The notes beneath the pieces are model-generated. The model did no database searches. It worked only from the letters and a program-made list of their open reading frames with translations, and had not been told where the DNA came from. Shown piece after piece: positions 22,275-28,764 of a stretch of 64,000 bases of DNA. The position numbers were made by a program, and so were the translations under genes. Each line of letters opens with the position of its first letter. Within the stretch, counting starts at the first letter, position 1. Source of the DNA: Pseudodesulfovibrio hydrargyri (lineage in GTDB: Bacteria > Desulfobacterota > Desulfovibrionia > Desulfovibrionales > Desulfovibrionaceae). The stretch is taken from NCBI RefSeq assembly GCF_001874525.1, contig NZ_LKAQ01000001.1:496001-560000 (forward strand), given 5' to 3'.

Positions 22275-22930
22275 AAATTCGGACCAACGTCCCGGGACAA
22301 AGCAGGTCGGACCTTCCCCGTTTGCCGAGGAATGACCTGCCTATGGCGCGAATGCGCCACACAACAACCGACACGGGACAAATCAATGTCCATTTCCCAA
22401 CTGAAGGAAAATTCAGGAACCCATTTAATAAAGGGGTGCCACCACGCAGGCTCGTTCGTCCTGCGCATAAGCGATGGCCGTGGGGGTCAACAACGGCAGG
22501 TGATAGATACCTGTCGTTTGTCCGACGGGGGTGCTGTGTTTCAGCCTCGCGTTTGGATGTGAAAGCGTGCCGCTTGGAAATGAACGACAAAGAAGTGTTT
22601 AGTGTTACGGCATGTTAGTGCCTACTTAAGCGTTCATCAGTTTAGACTGGCGCCAAAACTTATAAACGCGACCTCATCTCGTTTGACCTCCTTCTGATTA
22701 CTCAACCTAACTGGTTATGCCCTATCGTATCATCCCGAAGAATCGCCGCGCAACTTCCGGCGGCAGGGTTTTGACCTCCCTCCGCTTTTTCCGCGAGCAT
22801 TACGCAAGCAACCGCCAGCACAAGGCCAAGTCCTTCGAACGGACGCTTCACACAGTCCGGCCTTGCCCCGGGGACCTTGCTTATGTCATTATCATGGCAA
22901 ACCACGGTGAAAAGTATGGCGAAGGATAAA
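22275..22930. repeat. Recombinase-module leader, copy 3 (recombinases deleted)
   Basis: Matches the leaders at 2524-3220 and 31561-32254. The match starts just upstream of where the second recombinase would begin, so a deletion has joined the left-end terminator region (about 22240-22270) to this leader and removed both recombinase genes. Confidence 0.8.
22717..22929 (+). CDS. Candidate small conserved protein in the leader
   Basis: 70 codons beginning MPYRIIPKNRRATSGGRV and ending in LAYVIIMANHGEKYGEG. The other two module copies (from 2964 and 32022) begin MPCRI, with matching residues in the middle (KAKPFGRTL) and end (FACVVIRAGDGERDGG), but in different frames because of small indels. 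This copy would be the only one with the middle and end in one frame. No family is recognised and no clear ribosome site precedes it. It may be a real small gene decaying in two copies, or chance. Confidence 0.3.
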   Translation: MPYRIIPKNRRATSGGRVLTSLRFFREHYASNRQHKAKSFERTLHTVRPCPGDLAYVIIMANHGEKYGEG

Positions 22931-22983
22931 GCAGCTCTAAACGCCAGAACTCAAATAGCCCGAGAACCTGTCCACCTTAAAAC

Positions 22984-23696
22984 GCCGCTCAGTGGTCCAA
23001 CAAAGTGGATCCACTTCTGTGGTCTTTTTGAACATTCTCCACAATTTTTATCTCCTCCCAAGTTTTTTTTACTCCTTTATGGAGATCAAATACGTTTTTA
23101 AAACCCATCAAATACATTAAAACCTCCAAAGCTAACCCTACTAAAATTAATGTAAACATACCACCTAGCGGCTTCAATTGTTGTTCGCAAATAAACGCAT
23201 AAACAAATGGAAACATCACAATAAGCCCATTGATTAATAAAAATAATGCAGTCTGTGGTTTCGTATAGCCAAAATGCGGCCTTTTTCTAAATTCTTCCCA
23301 GTCCATTTCCCATGTAGATGTTTTTGTGACAACAAGGTACGAGGTGCAAATTCTTTGCATTCCTTTTGTATAGTGAGAAAGAACATATAAAAAAAATATT
23401 ACAATTGAAGATATTATAGAAAGCATGTAATGTAGTCCACCAATATCCGCCCCTTGAACTGGAATATCTTTTGGCAATTGCATTGTCAGCACCAAACCAA
23501 ATACAGTTACTGAAAGTGTCGTAAGCAAGAATCTTTGATTCGCAAGCTGATTAATCTCTTCATGAATTTTTTGAACGTCACAAGAAGTTGGTACCCTGTT
23601 GCACATACGATCTCCTTACCTGTTTAAAAAATTATGACTTGCTGGATTAGTACTAACTTTGAGAACTGGCCTCACGTCTTTGGACCACTGAGCGGC
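22984..23696. mobile_element. Cassette bounded by 17-bp inverted repeats
   Basis: GCCGCTCAGTGGTCCAA at 22984-23000 and its exact reverse complement at 23680-23696 enclose about 0.7 kb that is much richer in A+T than the surroundings and holds one membrane-protein gene. No transposase is inside. It resembles a non-autonomous transposable unit or the surviving ends of an insertion sequence. I did not identify a flanking target duplication. Confidence 0.6.
22989..23606 (-). CDS. Hypothetical four-helix membrane protein
   Basis: 205 residues from the ATG at 23606, preceded by AAGGAGATC. Four hydrophobic segments lie at about 28-48, 60-80, 122-142 and 150-170. The N terminus is short with two cysteines and a helical DVQKIHEEINQLANQR stretch. 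Codon use is AT-rich, unlike its neighbours, which points to transfer from another background. The stop codon lies inside the left inverted repeat, so the last residues (STLLDH) are partly encoded by the repeat. No family is recognised. Confidence 0.75.
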   Translation of the reverse strand: MCNRVPTSCDVQKIHEEINQLANQRFLLTTLSVTVFGLVLTMQLPKDIPVQGADIGGLHYMLSIISSIVIFFLYVLSHYTKGMQRICTSYLVVTKTSTWEMDWEEFRKRPHFGYTKPQTALFLLINGLIVMFPFVYAFICEQQLKPLGGMFTLILVGLALEVLMYLMGFKNVFDLHKGVKKTWEEIKIVENVQKDHRSGSTLLDH

Positions 23697-23953
23697 TAAC
23701 TTAAGTAGTACAGGTTCTATGGTCATGCCACCCTGAATCGTACTGCTAATATATCTCCATCGACTTTCTGCAGTCAATAAGTTTATCAAGAGCCAGTTAT
23801 TATATAGAAATTTCCCGAAAAACTGGATCAGAAGTTAAGGTAATGGGATGGATCAACTCCTTTGATAAGCTCTTTGGCTTTTCATCAGGGTCACCCTAGG
23901 CTGTCACCAAGCTTGTACATGAAGTACAAGCTCAAACGTAAGAAACGGGTCCA

Positions 23954-24016
23954 ATGAAAAGTATTACTACCATCGGCATTGATCTGGCAAAAAAGGTTTT
24001 CCAACTTCACATGTAA
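23954..24016 (+). pseudogene. IS110-family transposase, N-terminal fragment
   Basis: Only 20 codons, MKSITTIGIDLAKKVFQLHM, then a stop. This is the start of the RuvC-like domain of IS110-type transposases, with the first catalytic Asp in GIDLAK. The rest of the element is missing. The stretch just upstream (about 23830-23953) has the place of the IS110 left end, where these elements encode their guide (bridge) RNA. Confidence 0.75.
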
Positions 24017-24162
24017 AGTCCCCGCTCCATAGTTGCTGAAGCTGGGGATCAAAGTGCAAACATGAAGAACACGCTAGGACATAATAAACAAACAAAATCA
24101 TATATTGTCGCATTGTCGGAGATTTTGCACTTCCGAGTCTTCTCTTCGGCACCAGAATGAAA
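24017..24162. mobile_element. Right end of element 2 with att core
   Basis: From GTTGCTGAAGCTGGGG at 24032 the sequence follows the right ends of elements 1 and 3, with an arm-like GGGGATCAAAGTGCAAA at 24045, and ends in the 29-base att core at 24134-24162. The upstream part of the right end (hairpin and GTGTGTG box) is missing, probably lost with the IS110 insertion. Confidence 0.8.
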
Positions 24163-24164
24163 AA

Positions 24165-24195
24165 GGGCCGCATCCTCAAGGATGCGGCCCTTTTT
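24165..24195. terminator. Chromosomal terminator after the att site
   Basis: GGGCCGCATCC / GGATGCGGCCC stem followed by TTTTT, and preceded by AAAA so it can act both ways. A near-identical hairpin follows the att core at 44943. Each was probably the original terminator of a tRNA-Leu gene before elements inserted. It may also end rfbG on the minus strand. Confidence 0.8.
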
Positions 24196-24238
24196 CATTG
24201 TTATATGGCTTTCCGGCAGGGAGCTCCCCGCGCCCGGA

Positions 24239-25333
24239 TCAGAGCGCCCAGGGCATGCCCCTGCGGGCGGCCAGGGCGGTGTATTCGTCGATCTGGCTCA
24301 GGCAGACCTCTCCGGCGTCGAACTCCCGGCCGAGAAACGGGCCGTAGCCGCGCATGGTCATGTCCACGGTCCTCTCAAGGTCGAGGACCGCCTTCCATTG
24401 CAGCTCCACGGCGGCCTTGTCGCTGCACAGCTTGAGCATGGCCGCTTCCAGCCACCCCTCCCCTTCCCCGGTCACGGCCTTCCAGCCGCCCATGCCGCTC
24501 AGGCAGTGAATGGTCTCCACCAGAGTTTCGACCGAGCAGGTGTTGTCCGAGGGCGCGAAGTTCCAGGCCCCGCCGAAGCGCGCCGGATCACCGGCCAGCT
24601 TGACGGCCAGCCAGAGGTAGCCGCTCAGGGGCTCGAGCACGTGCTGCCACTGGCGCACGACGTTGGGCCTGTGGACTTCGAGAATCCTGCCCTCGCGCAC
24701 GGCCCGGACGTAATCCGGAACCAGCCGCCAGGGGCTGAAGTCACCGCCGCCGATAAGGTTGCCCGACCGGACCGTGGCCAGCCCCACGCGCCCCTCGGGC
24801 CTGAAGAAGGACCGGTTCCAGGAGGCGCAGACCATCTCCATGGCTCCCTTGGAGGCGCTGTACGGATCATGGCCGCCCAGCGGGTCGTTCTCGCGGTAGC
24901 CCCAGGGCTGCTTGAGGTTGTCGTAGCACTTGTTGGTGGAGGCGCAGACCACGGCGCGCACGGAATCGGTCCGGCGTACCGCCTCGAGGACGTTGGCCGA
25001 GCCCATGACATTGGTCTGCAGGGTCTCCAGGGGATGCTCCAGGGACTCGGGAATGAGCGCCTGGGCCGCAAGGTGGAAGACCACCTCGGGGCGGCTCTCG
25101 GCCATGGCCCGGTCCAGGGCCTCGGCGTCGAGGATGCCCCCGGAGACGTGACGGATGCGGTCCGCCAGGTCGGCGGCCTCGAACAGATTGGGCTCGGACG
25201 TCGGGGCCAGGGAATACCCGGAGACCTCCGCGCCCAGTGAATGGAGCCACAGGGCGAGCCATGCGCCCTTGAAACCGGTATGGCCGGTCAGGAACACCTT
25301 CCGGCCCCTATAGAAATCGGAAAACGGAATCAT
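24239..25333 (-). CDS. rfbG: CDP-glucose 4,6-dehydratase
   Basis: 364 residues of the extended short-chain dehydrogenase family. The NAD-binding motif TGHTGFKG lies at about 16-23; VFHLAAQALIPES, CASTNKCYDN and DPYSASKGAMEM (Tyr-x-x-x-Lys) follow. These match RfbG, which converts CDP-D-glucose to CDP-4-keto-6-deoxyglucose for 3,6-dideoxyhexose units of surface polysaccharide. No ribosome site is obvious before the ATG at 25333. It stands alone; the usual neighbours rfbF and rfbH are not in the window, so its pathway partners must lie elsewhere. Confidence 0.9.
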   Translation of the reverse strand: MIPFSDFYRGRKVFLTGHTGFKGAWLALWLHSLGAEVSGYSLAPTSEPNLFEAADLADRIRHVSGGILDAEALDRAMAESRPEVVFHLAAQALIPESLEHPLETLQTNVMGSANVLEAVRRTDSVRAVVCASTNKCYDNLKQPWGYRENDPLGGHDPYSASKGAMEMVCASWNRSFFRPEGRVGLATVRSGNLIGGGDFSPWRLVPDYVRAVREGRILEVHRPNVVRQWQHVLEPLSGYLWLAVKLAGDPARFGGAWNFAPSDNTCSVETLVETIHCLSGMGGWKAVTGEGEGWLEAAMLKLCSDKAAVELQWKAVLDLERTVDMTMRGYGPFLGREFDAGEVCLSQIDEYTALAARRGMPWAL

Positions 25334-25591
25334 GATGGTATAGCTGGGCTTTGGCCCGAAGCCCGGAGGGGGTTGAAGTCGTCATGTCGACAGGAGGAGT
25401 CGTCGCGGGCACCGGCGGCCGGTTCTCCCGGCCGCTCGACGGCTCCGGCGGCGGGCCCGTTCACGAGTCCGTCCGCATGGCGGGTATGCTCCCAAACACG
25501 CGCGGCGTCAATGATACATCGACGGCCCGGGCCGGACCATCGGGCCTTGCGAAACAGATATCCAGAAATCCCGGCATGCTGAGCGGCACGC
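25334..25591. other. Gene-free stretch between rfbG and mop
   Basis: About 260 GC-rich bases. It holds a hairpin GGGCTT-N7-AAGCCC near 25346. No gene is supported. Confidence 0.35.
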
Positions 25592-25620
25592 AAAAAAAGG
25601 GCACCCCCACGAGGATGCCC
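25592..25620 (-). terminator. Terminator of mop
   Basis: Minus-strand stem GGGCATCC / GGGTGCCC followed by a run of seven T, 27 bases after the mop stop codon. Confidence 0.8.
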
Positions 25621-25646
25621 CTGGCGTTCGGGACCGGACGCGGGGA

Positions 25647-25856
25647 TCAGTCCTTGACGACCATCACGCTGGTCGCCTTGACCATGGCCTCGACCTCGTC
25701 GCCGACCTTGATGTCCATACGTTCCAACGAATTCTTGGTGATCACGGAAACGATCTCCACCGCCGGGGCGATCTCGATGACCACCTCGGCGTTGACCATG
25801 CCCACGGTCACGTCCTTGACCTTGCCGGGAATGAGGTTTCTTGCACTCAGCTTCAT
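25647..25856 (-). CDS. mop: Mop, stand-alone molybdate-binding (molbindin) domain
   Basis: 69 residues, one molbindin/TOBE-type domain: KLSARNLIPGKVKDV, VVIEIAPAVEIVSVITKNSLERM, KVGDEVEAMVKATSVMV. Such proteins form ring oligomers that bind molybdate or tungstate oxyanions in the cytoplasm, as store or buffer. The ATG at 25856 is favoured over the GTG one codon earlier because GGAGG is then six bases away. It follows modC by about 300 bases on the same strand. The ModC of this locus lacks its own C-terminal molbindin domain, so this protein may supply that function. Confidence 0.9.
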   Translation of the reverse strand: MKLSARNLIPGKVKDVTVGMVNAEVVIEIAPAVEIVSVITKNSLERMDIKVGDEVEAMVKATSVMVVKD

Positions 25857-26149
25857 CACGAGCCTCCTTCTAGTTCAGGTTGATGGGGTGTCCGAAAGAA
25901 TGACGGAGACGGATGCTCTGCGCGCACTCGCAAGGCGGCCGGATAGGCCGTTCAACCACGTGGTGCGGCTGGTCTATCCATTGGTGGAAGGAAGGTTCGC
26001 CACCGACCGCATGACGCGCATCGCCAGCCGGATGCGGGCTCGTGGGGGATGCGTATGCGATGAAAACCGTGGGAAATCCTCGGAATCACTCTGCTCGCGG
26101 GCTGAACGCACCCGGCATGTCACCGAACGCGCCGTCACGGCCCGCTCGA
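25857..26149. other. Spacer between modC and mop
   Basis: About 290 bases with no convincing gene on either strand. A plus-strand frame (NHVVRLVYPLVEGRF) is open here but has no start signal and merges with modC antisense, so I leave it out. Confidence 0.35.
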
Positions 26150-26902
26150 TCATCCGCAGCCGAGAAGCGCTCGCTCCGCGGGCCTCGATTCCTCGGCGCG
26201 GGCCACGGCCGCCTCCCCGCTCCGGGCCAGGCCGGACACCGCCAGACGGTGCTGAATGGCCTGCTGCTCCTTGAGCCAGTGGGGGGCGATCCTGCCGCTC
26301 TCCACGGCCAGGATGTGGTCGCCCAGGTACAGGGCCTCGTCCAGGTCGTGAGTAATGTGCAGGATGGGGATGTTCAGCTCGCTCTTCAATTCCTTGAGGC
26401 AACTGCGCAGGTTGCGCCGGTTGGCCACGTCCAGGGCCGAGAACGGTTCGTCCAGGAGCAGCAGCACCGGGTCGCGAGCCAGCGCCTGGCAAAAGGCCGC
26501 CCGCTGGCGCTCGCCGCCGGAGATGCCCGCCGGCCTGCTTGCCTCCAGATGGCGGATGCCGAACATGGTCATGAGCTCGTCCACCCGATTGTCGTCGGAC
26601 GCGGCAAAAGCCACGTTCTTGCGGATGGTCAGATGCGGGAACAACGTGTAGTCTTGGAAGACCAACCCCAATCCGCGCTTGCGCGCGGGCACGAAGATGC
26701 GTTTTTCGGGATCGGCCCAGACCGTATCCCCGAAGGTTATTCTCCCCCCGTCGGGACGTTCCAGCCCGGCCAGCAGCCGGACCAGGGTGGTCTTGCCCGC
26801 GCCCGAGGGGCCGATCACCGCCGTAATCTCGCCGGGCGCGCAGGAAAAGGAAAGGTCGAGGTCGAAGTGTTTCAGCCGTTTGGTCATTTCGACGTTGAGC
26901 AT
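26150..26902 (-). CDS. modC: Molybdate ABC transporter ATPase, short form
   Basis: 250 residues. Walker A GPSGAGKTTL, Q-loop LVFQDYTLFPH, signature ISGGERQR, Walker B PVLLLLDEPFSALD and switch THDLDEAL are all present. It powers import by ModB. Its start overlaps the modB stop by one base (TGATG), so the genes are translationally coupled. Typical ModC has about 350 residues with a C-terminal molybdate-binding pair of Mop domains; here the protein ends soon after the ATPase domain. The separate Mop protein encoded 300 bases downstream may replace the missing domain. Confidence 0.92.
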   Translation of the reverse strand: MLNVEMTKRLKHFDLDLSFSCAPGEITAVIGPSGAGKTTLVRLLAGLERPDGGRITFGDTVWADPEKRIFVPARKRGLGLVFQDYTLFPHLTIRKNVAFAASDDNRVDELMTMFGIRHLEASRPAGISGGERQRAAFCQALARDPVLLLLDEPFSALDVANRRNLRSCLKELKSELNIPILHITHDLDEALYLGDHILAVESGRIAPHWLKEQQAIQHRLAVSGLARSGEAAVARAEESRPAERALLGCG

Positions 26903-27558
26903 CAGGCGCGCCTCGCATTGATCTTGTTGATTATCAGAAGCACCGCGAAGCAGACGGGGATCAAGGCCGCCGACATGCGGAAGGCATCGTCGAAGCGCAG
27001 GGCCTCGACCGCCTCGAAAATGGCCACCGAGGCCACCTGGGTCTGCCCGGGGATGCTGCCTCCGACCATGAGGATGACGCCGAATTCGCCGAGGCTGTGC
27101 GCGAAGACCAGGATGGACGCGGCGGCCAGGCCGCCCAGGCAGTTGGGCAAAACGATGCGGAAAAAGGTGGACAGGGGGGACAGGCCCAGGACCGCCGCGC
27201 TCTCGAGCAGCCTCGGGTCCAGCTTTTCCAGGGAGGCCCGCAGGGGCTGGACCGCGAATGGCAGGTTGAAGACCATGGATGCGATCAGGATGCCCGAAAA
27301 GCTGAAGACCAGCCGGTTGCCGGTGACGTCCTCCCACAGCCCGCCCATGTAGCCGCGCGGCCCCATGACCACAAGCAGGGCGAAGCCCAGGACCGTGGGG
27401 GGCATGACCATGGGCAGAGTGACCACGGCATCGAGGAGGCTCTTCCCCTTGAACCTCCCGAAGGCCAGCAAGCTGGCCATCGGGGAGGCCAAGATAGGGA
27501 TGAGCAACATGGTCCAAATGGCCAGTTTGGCCGAGAGGATCAGTGGTGTCCAATCCAT
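26902..27558 (-). CDS. modB: Molybdate ABC transporter permease
   Basis: 218 residues with about five membrane spans (LILSAKLAIWTMLLIPILASP at the start; LIPVCFAVLLII at the end). The cytoplasmic coupling loop SAAVLGLSPLSTFFRIVLPN corresponds to the EAA motif of binding-protein-dependent permeases. TLPMVMPPTVLGFALLVVMG is typical of ModB. It transfers molybdate from ModA across the inner membrane. It starts three bases after modA and overlaps modC by one base, forming modABC. Confidence 0.93.
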   Translation of the reverse strand: MDWTPLILSAKLAIWTMLLIPILASPMASLLAFGRFKGKSLLDAVVTLPMVMPPTVLGFALLVVMGPRGYMGGLWEDVTGNRLVFSFSGILIASMVFNLPFAVQPLRASLEKLDPRLLESAAVLGLSPLSTFFRIVLPNCLGGLAAASILVFAHSLGEFGVILMVGGSIPGQTQVASVAIFEAVEALRFDDAFRMSAALIPVCFAVLLIINKINARRA

Positions 27559-27561
27559 GAG

Positions 27562-28296
27562 CTATTTGTATCCGTACTTGAGCTTCATTGCCTGCACCTC
27601 GGGGGAGGCCAGGAATTTGACGAACTTGGCGGCCGCGTCGGCATGGGGAGCTGACTTCAGCACGCAGGCGGCCTGAACGACCGGCGGAGCCTCGTCGACC
27701 ACGGTGAAGCAGCCCTTCTGGCCCACCTCGGTGAACACGGAGGAGTAGGCGCAGAAGCCCGCGTCCGCCGAACCGGTGGAGGCGAACTGGAAGGCCTGGG
27801 AGATGGACTGGCCGAAGACCAGCTTGGGCTGGACCTTTTCCCAGATACCCACGGCCTGCATGGCCTTCATGGACGAGGTGCCGTAGGGCGCGGTCTCGGT
27901 GTTGGCGATGGACACGCGCTTCACGGCGTCGTTGACCACGGTGGCCTTCCAGTCGTCGCCGCAGAAATTCTTGTCGTTGGACCACAGGACCACCTGGCCC
28001 TTGGCGTAGACGAAGGGCTTCTCGGCCAGGCCGTCGGCAAACAGCTTGTTCGGGCGCTTCTCGTCGGCGGCCAGGAAGATGTCGAACGGCGCGTCGTTGA
28101 CGATCTGGCCGTACAGCTTGCCGGTGGAGGCGTAGGTGGCCTGGGCCTTCAGGCCGGTGGCCTTTTCAAAGGCCGGGATGATCTCCTTCATCACCGGGGT
28201 GAAATTGGCCGCCTGGGCGATGAACAGGTCCGCGGCGAACGCCCCCGAAGGAACGAGAAGACAAAGTGCAAGTATCAGTGAACAAATGCGTTTCAT
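27562..28296 (-). CDS. modA: Molybdate-binding periplasmic protein
   Basis: 244 residues. The start at 28296 is preceded by AGGAG; a longer frame upstream is rejected because the signal peptide MKRICSLILALCLLVPSGAFA begins here. The mature protein starts ADLFIAQAANFTPVMKEI and contains YASTGKLYGQI, FDIFLAADEKRP and GSADAGF, as in ModA/WtpA oxyanion-binding proteins. It captures molybdate (or tungstate) and delivers it to ModBC. Molybdenum or tungsten is needed for formate dehydrogenases and similar enzymes in sulfate reducers. First gene of the operon. Confidence 0.93.
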   Translation of the reverse strand: MKRICSLILALCLLVPSGAFAADLFIAQAANFTPVMKEIIPAFEKATGLKAQATYASTGKLYGQIVNDAPFDIFLAADEKRPNKLFADGLAEKPFVYAKGQVVLWSNDKNFCGDDWKATVVNDAVKRVSIANTETAPYGTSSMKAMQAVGIWEKVQPKLVFGQSISQAFQFASTGSADAGFCAYSSVFTEVGQKGCFTVVDEAPPVVQAACVLKSAPHADAAAKFVKFLASPEVQAMKLKYGYK

Positions 28297-28347
28297 GTCG
28301 ACTCCTGAGGTATGTTTTTGGTTGGAAACGGATAGAGGACGCGCCCC

Positions 28348-28359
28348 GTTCATATGAAC
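28348..28359. promoter_or_regulatory. 12-bp palindrome upstream of modA
   Basis: GTTCATATGAAC, a perfect palindrome 52 bases before the modA start. It is placed like an operator. Mod operons in Desulfovibrio are reported to be controlled by a tungstate-responsive regulator (TunR), but I cannot confirm that this matches its motif. Confidence 0.4.
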
Positions 28360-28479
28360 ATCCGCACACTTCGGACAAGTACGTCACGCAAACTCCAAAA
28401 AGCGTGACAGTTCGCCGACGGCACTTTCCGGTGCCCCGTCTCCCCGGTCCGCCGGGAATGAAAAAGTTTGAAATAGTGC

Positions 28480-28506
28480 TTGCCAACCACCCGGTTCTCT
28501 TATAGA
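28480..28506 (+). promoter_or_regulatory. Promoter of tRNA-Leu
   Basis: TTGCCA, 15 bases, TATAGA, ending 18 bases before the tRNA. The spacer is short; CTTGCC with 16 bases is an alternative reading. Confidence 0.55.
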
Positions 28507-28524
28507 CAGTCTCTTCCTGACCGT

Positions 28525-28611
28525 GCCGAAGTGGTGGAATTGGTAGACACGCATGGTTCAGGACCATGTGGTCTTACGACCGTGGAAGTTCGAGTCTTCT
28601 CTTCGGCACCA
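28525..28611 (+). tRNA. tRNA-Leu (anticodon CAG)
   Basis: 87 bases with encoded CCA. The acceptor stem is GCCGAAG / CTTCGGC with discriminator A. The anticodon arm is CATGG-TTCAGGA-CCATG, giving CAG. A long variable arm (TGGTCTTACGACCG) and a T-arm follow, the class II shape of leucine tRNAs. Its 3' end is the integration site of the element to the right; insertion has restored the full tRNA. Confidence 0.97.
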
Positions 28612-28619
28612 GAATGAAA
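28591..28619 (+). repeat. att core in tRNA-Leu (left end of element 3)
   Basis: Last 21 bases of the tRNA including CCA plus eight bases. Identical to the cores at 22170, 24134 and 44912. Confidence 0.92.
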
Positions 28620-28620
28620 C

Positions 28621-28659
28621 AAGGGTTGTGGCTAACTAGCTACAACCCTTTTTCTTTTT
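28621..28659 (+). terminator. Element-borne terminator behind tRNA-Leu
   Basis: AAGGGTTGT / ACAACCCTT stem followed by TTTCTTTTT, immediately after the att core. It belongs to the element (also at 22200) and stands where the displaced chromosomal GC-rich terminator used to be. Confidence 0.85.
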
Positions 28660-28710
28660 GATTCGGCAACTTACATGATTTTCTCCTTTTCGGCGTGATT
28701 TGACCCCGCG

Positions 28711-28730
28711 GGGTCAAAATGGTGGGTCAA
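28711..28730 (+). promoter_or_regulatory. Arm-like repeat at left end
   Basis: GGGTCAAAATGGTGGGTCAA, with GGGTCAA twice, 120 bases after the start of the core. Near-identical 20-mers lie 102 bases before the right cores at 22068 and 44810. This is consistent with integrase arm-type binding sites; it also lies just upstream of the integrase start. Confidence 0.6.
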
Positions 28731-28764
28731 AGTACCCGGAATCGTCTACCGCCGGAGACGTCAC

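Noticed and set aside
25902..26274. Small plus-strand gene between mop and modC
   Set aside because: No ribosome site and the frame runs into modC antisense; no recognisable product.
26150..27985. Single 611-codon gene covering modC and part of modB/modA
   Set aside because: Only the last 250 codons look like protein; the upstream part is out of frame with modB and modA. The start was moved to 26902.
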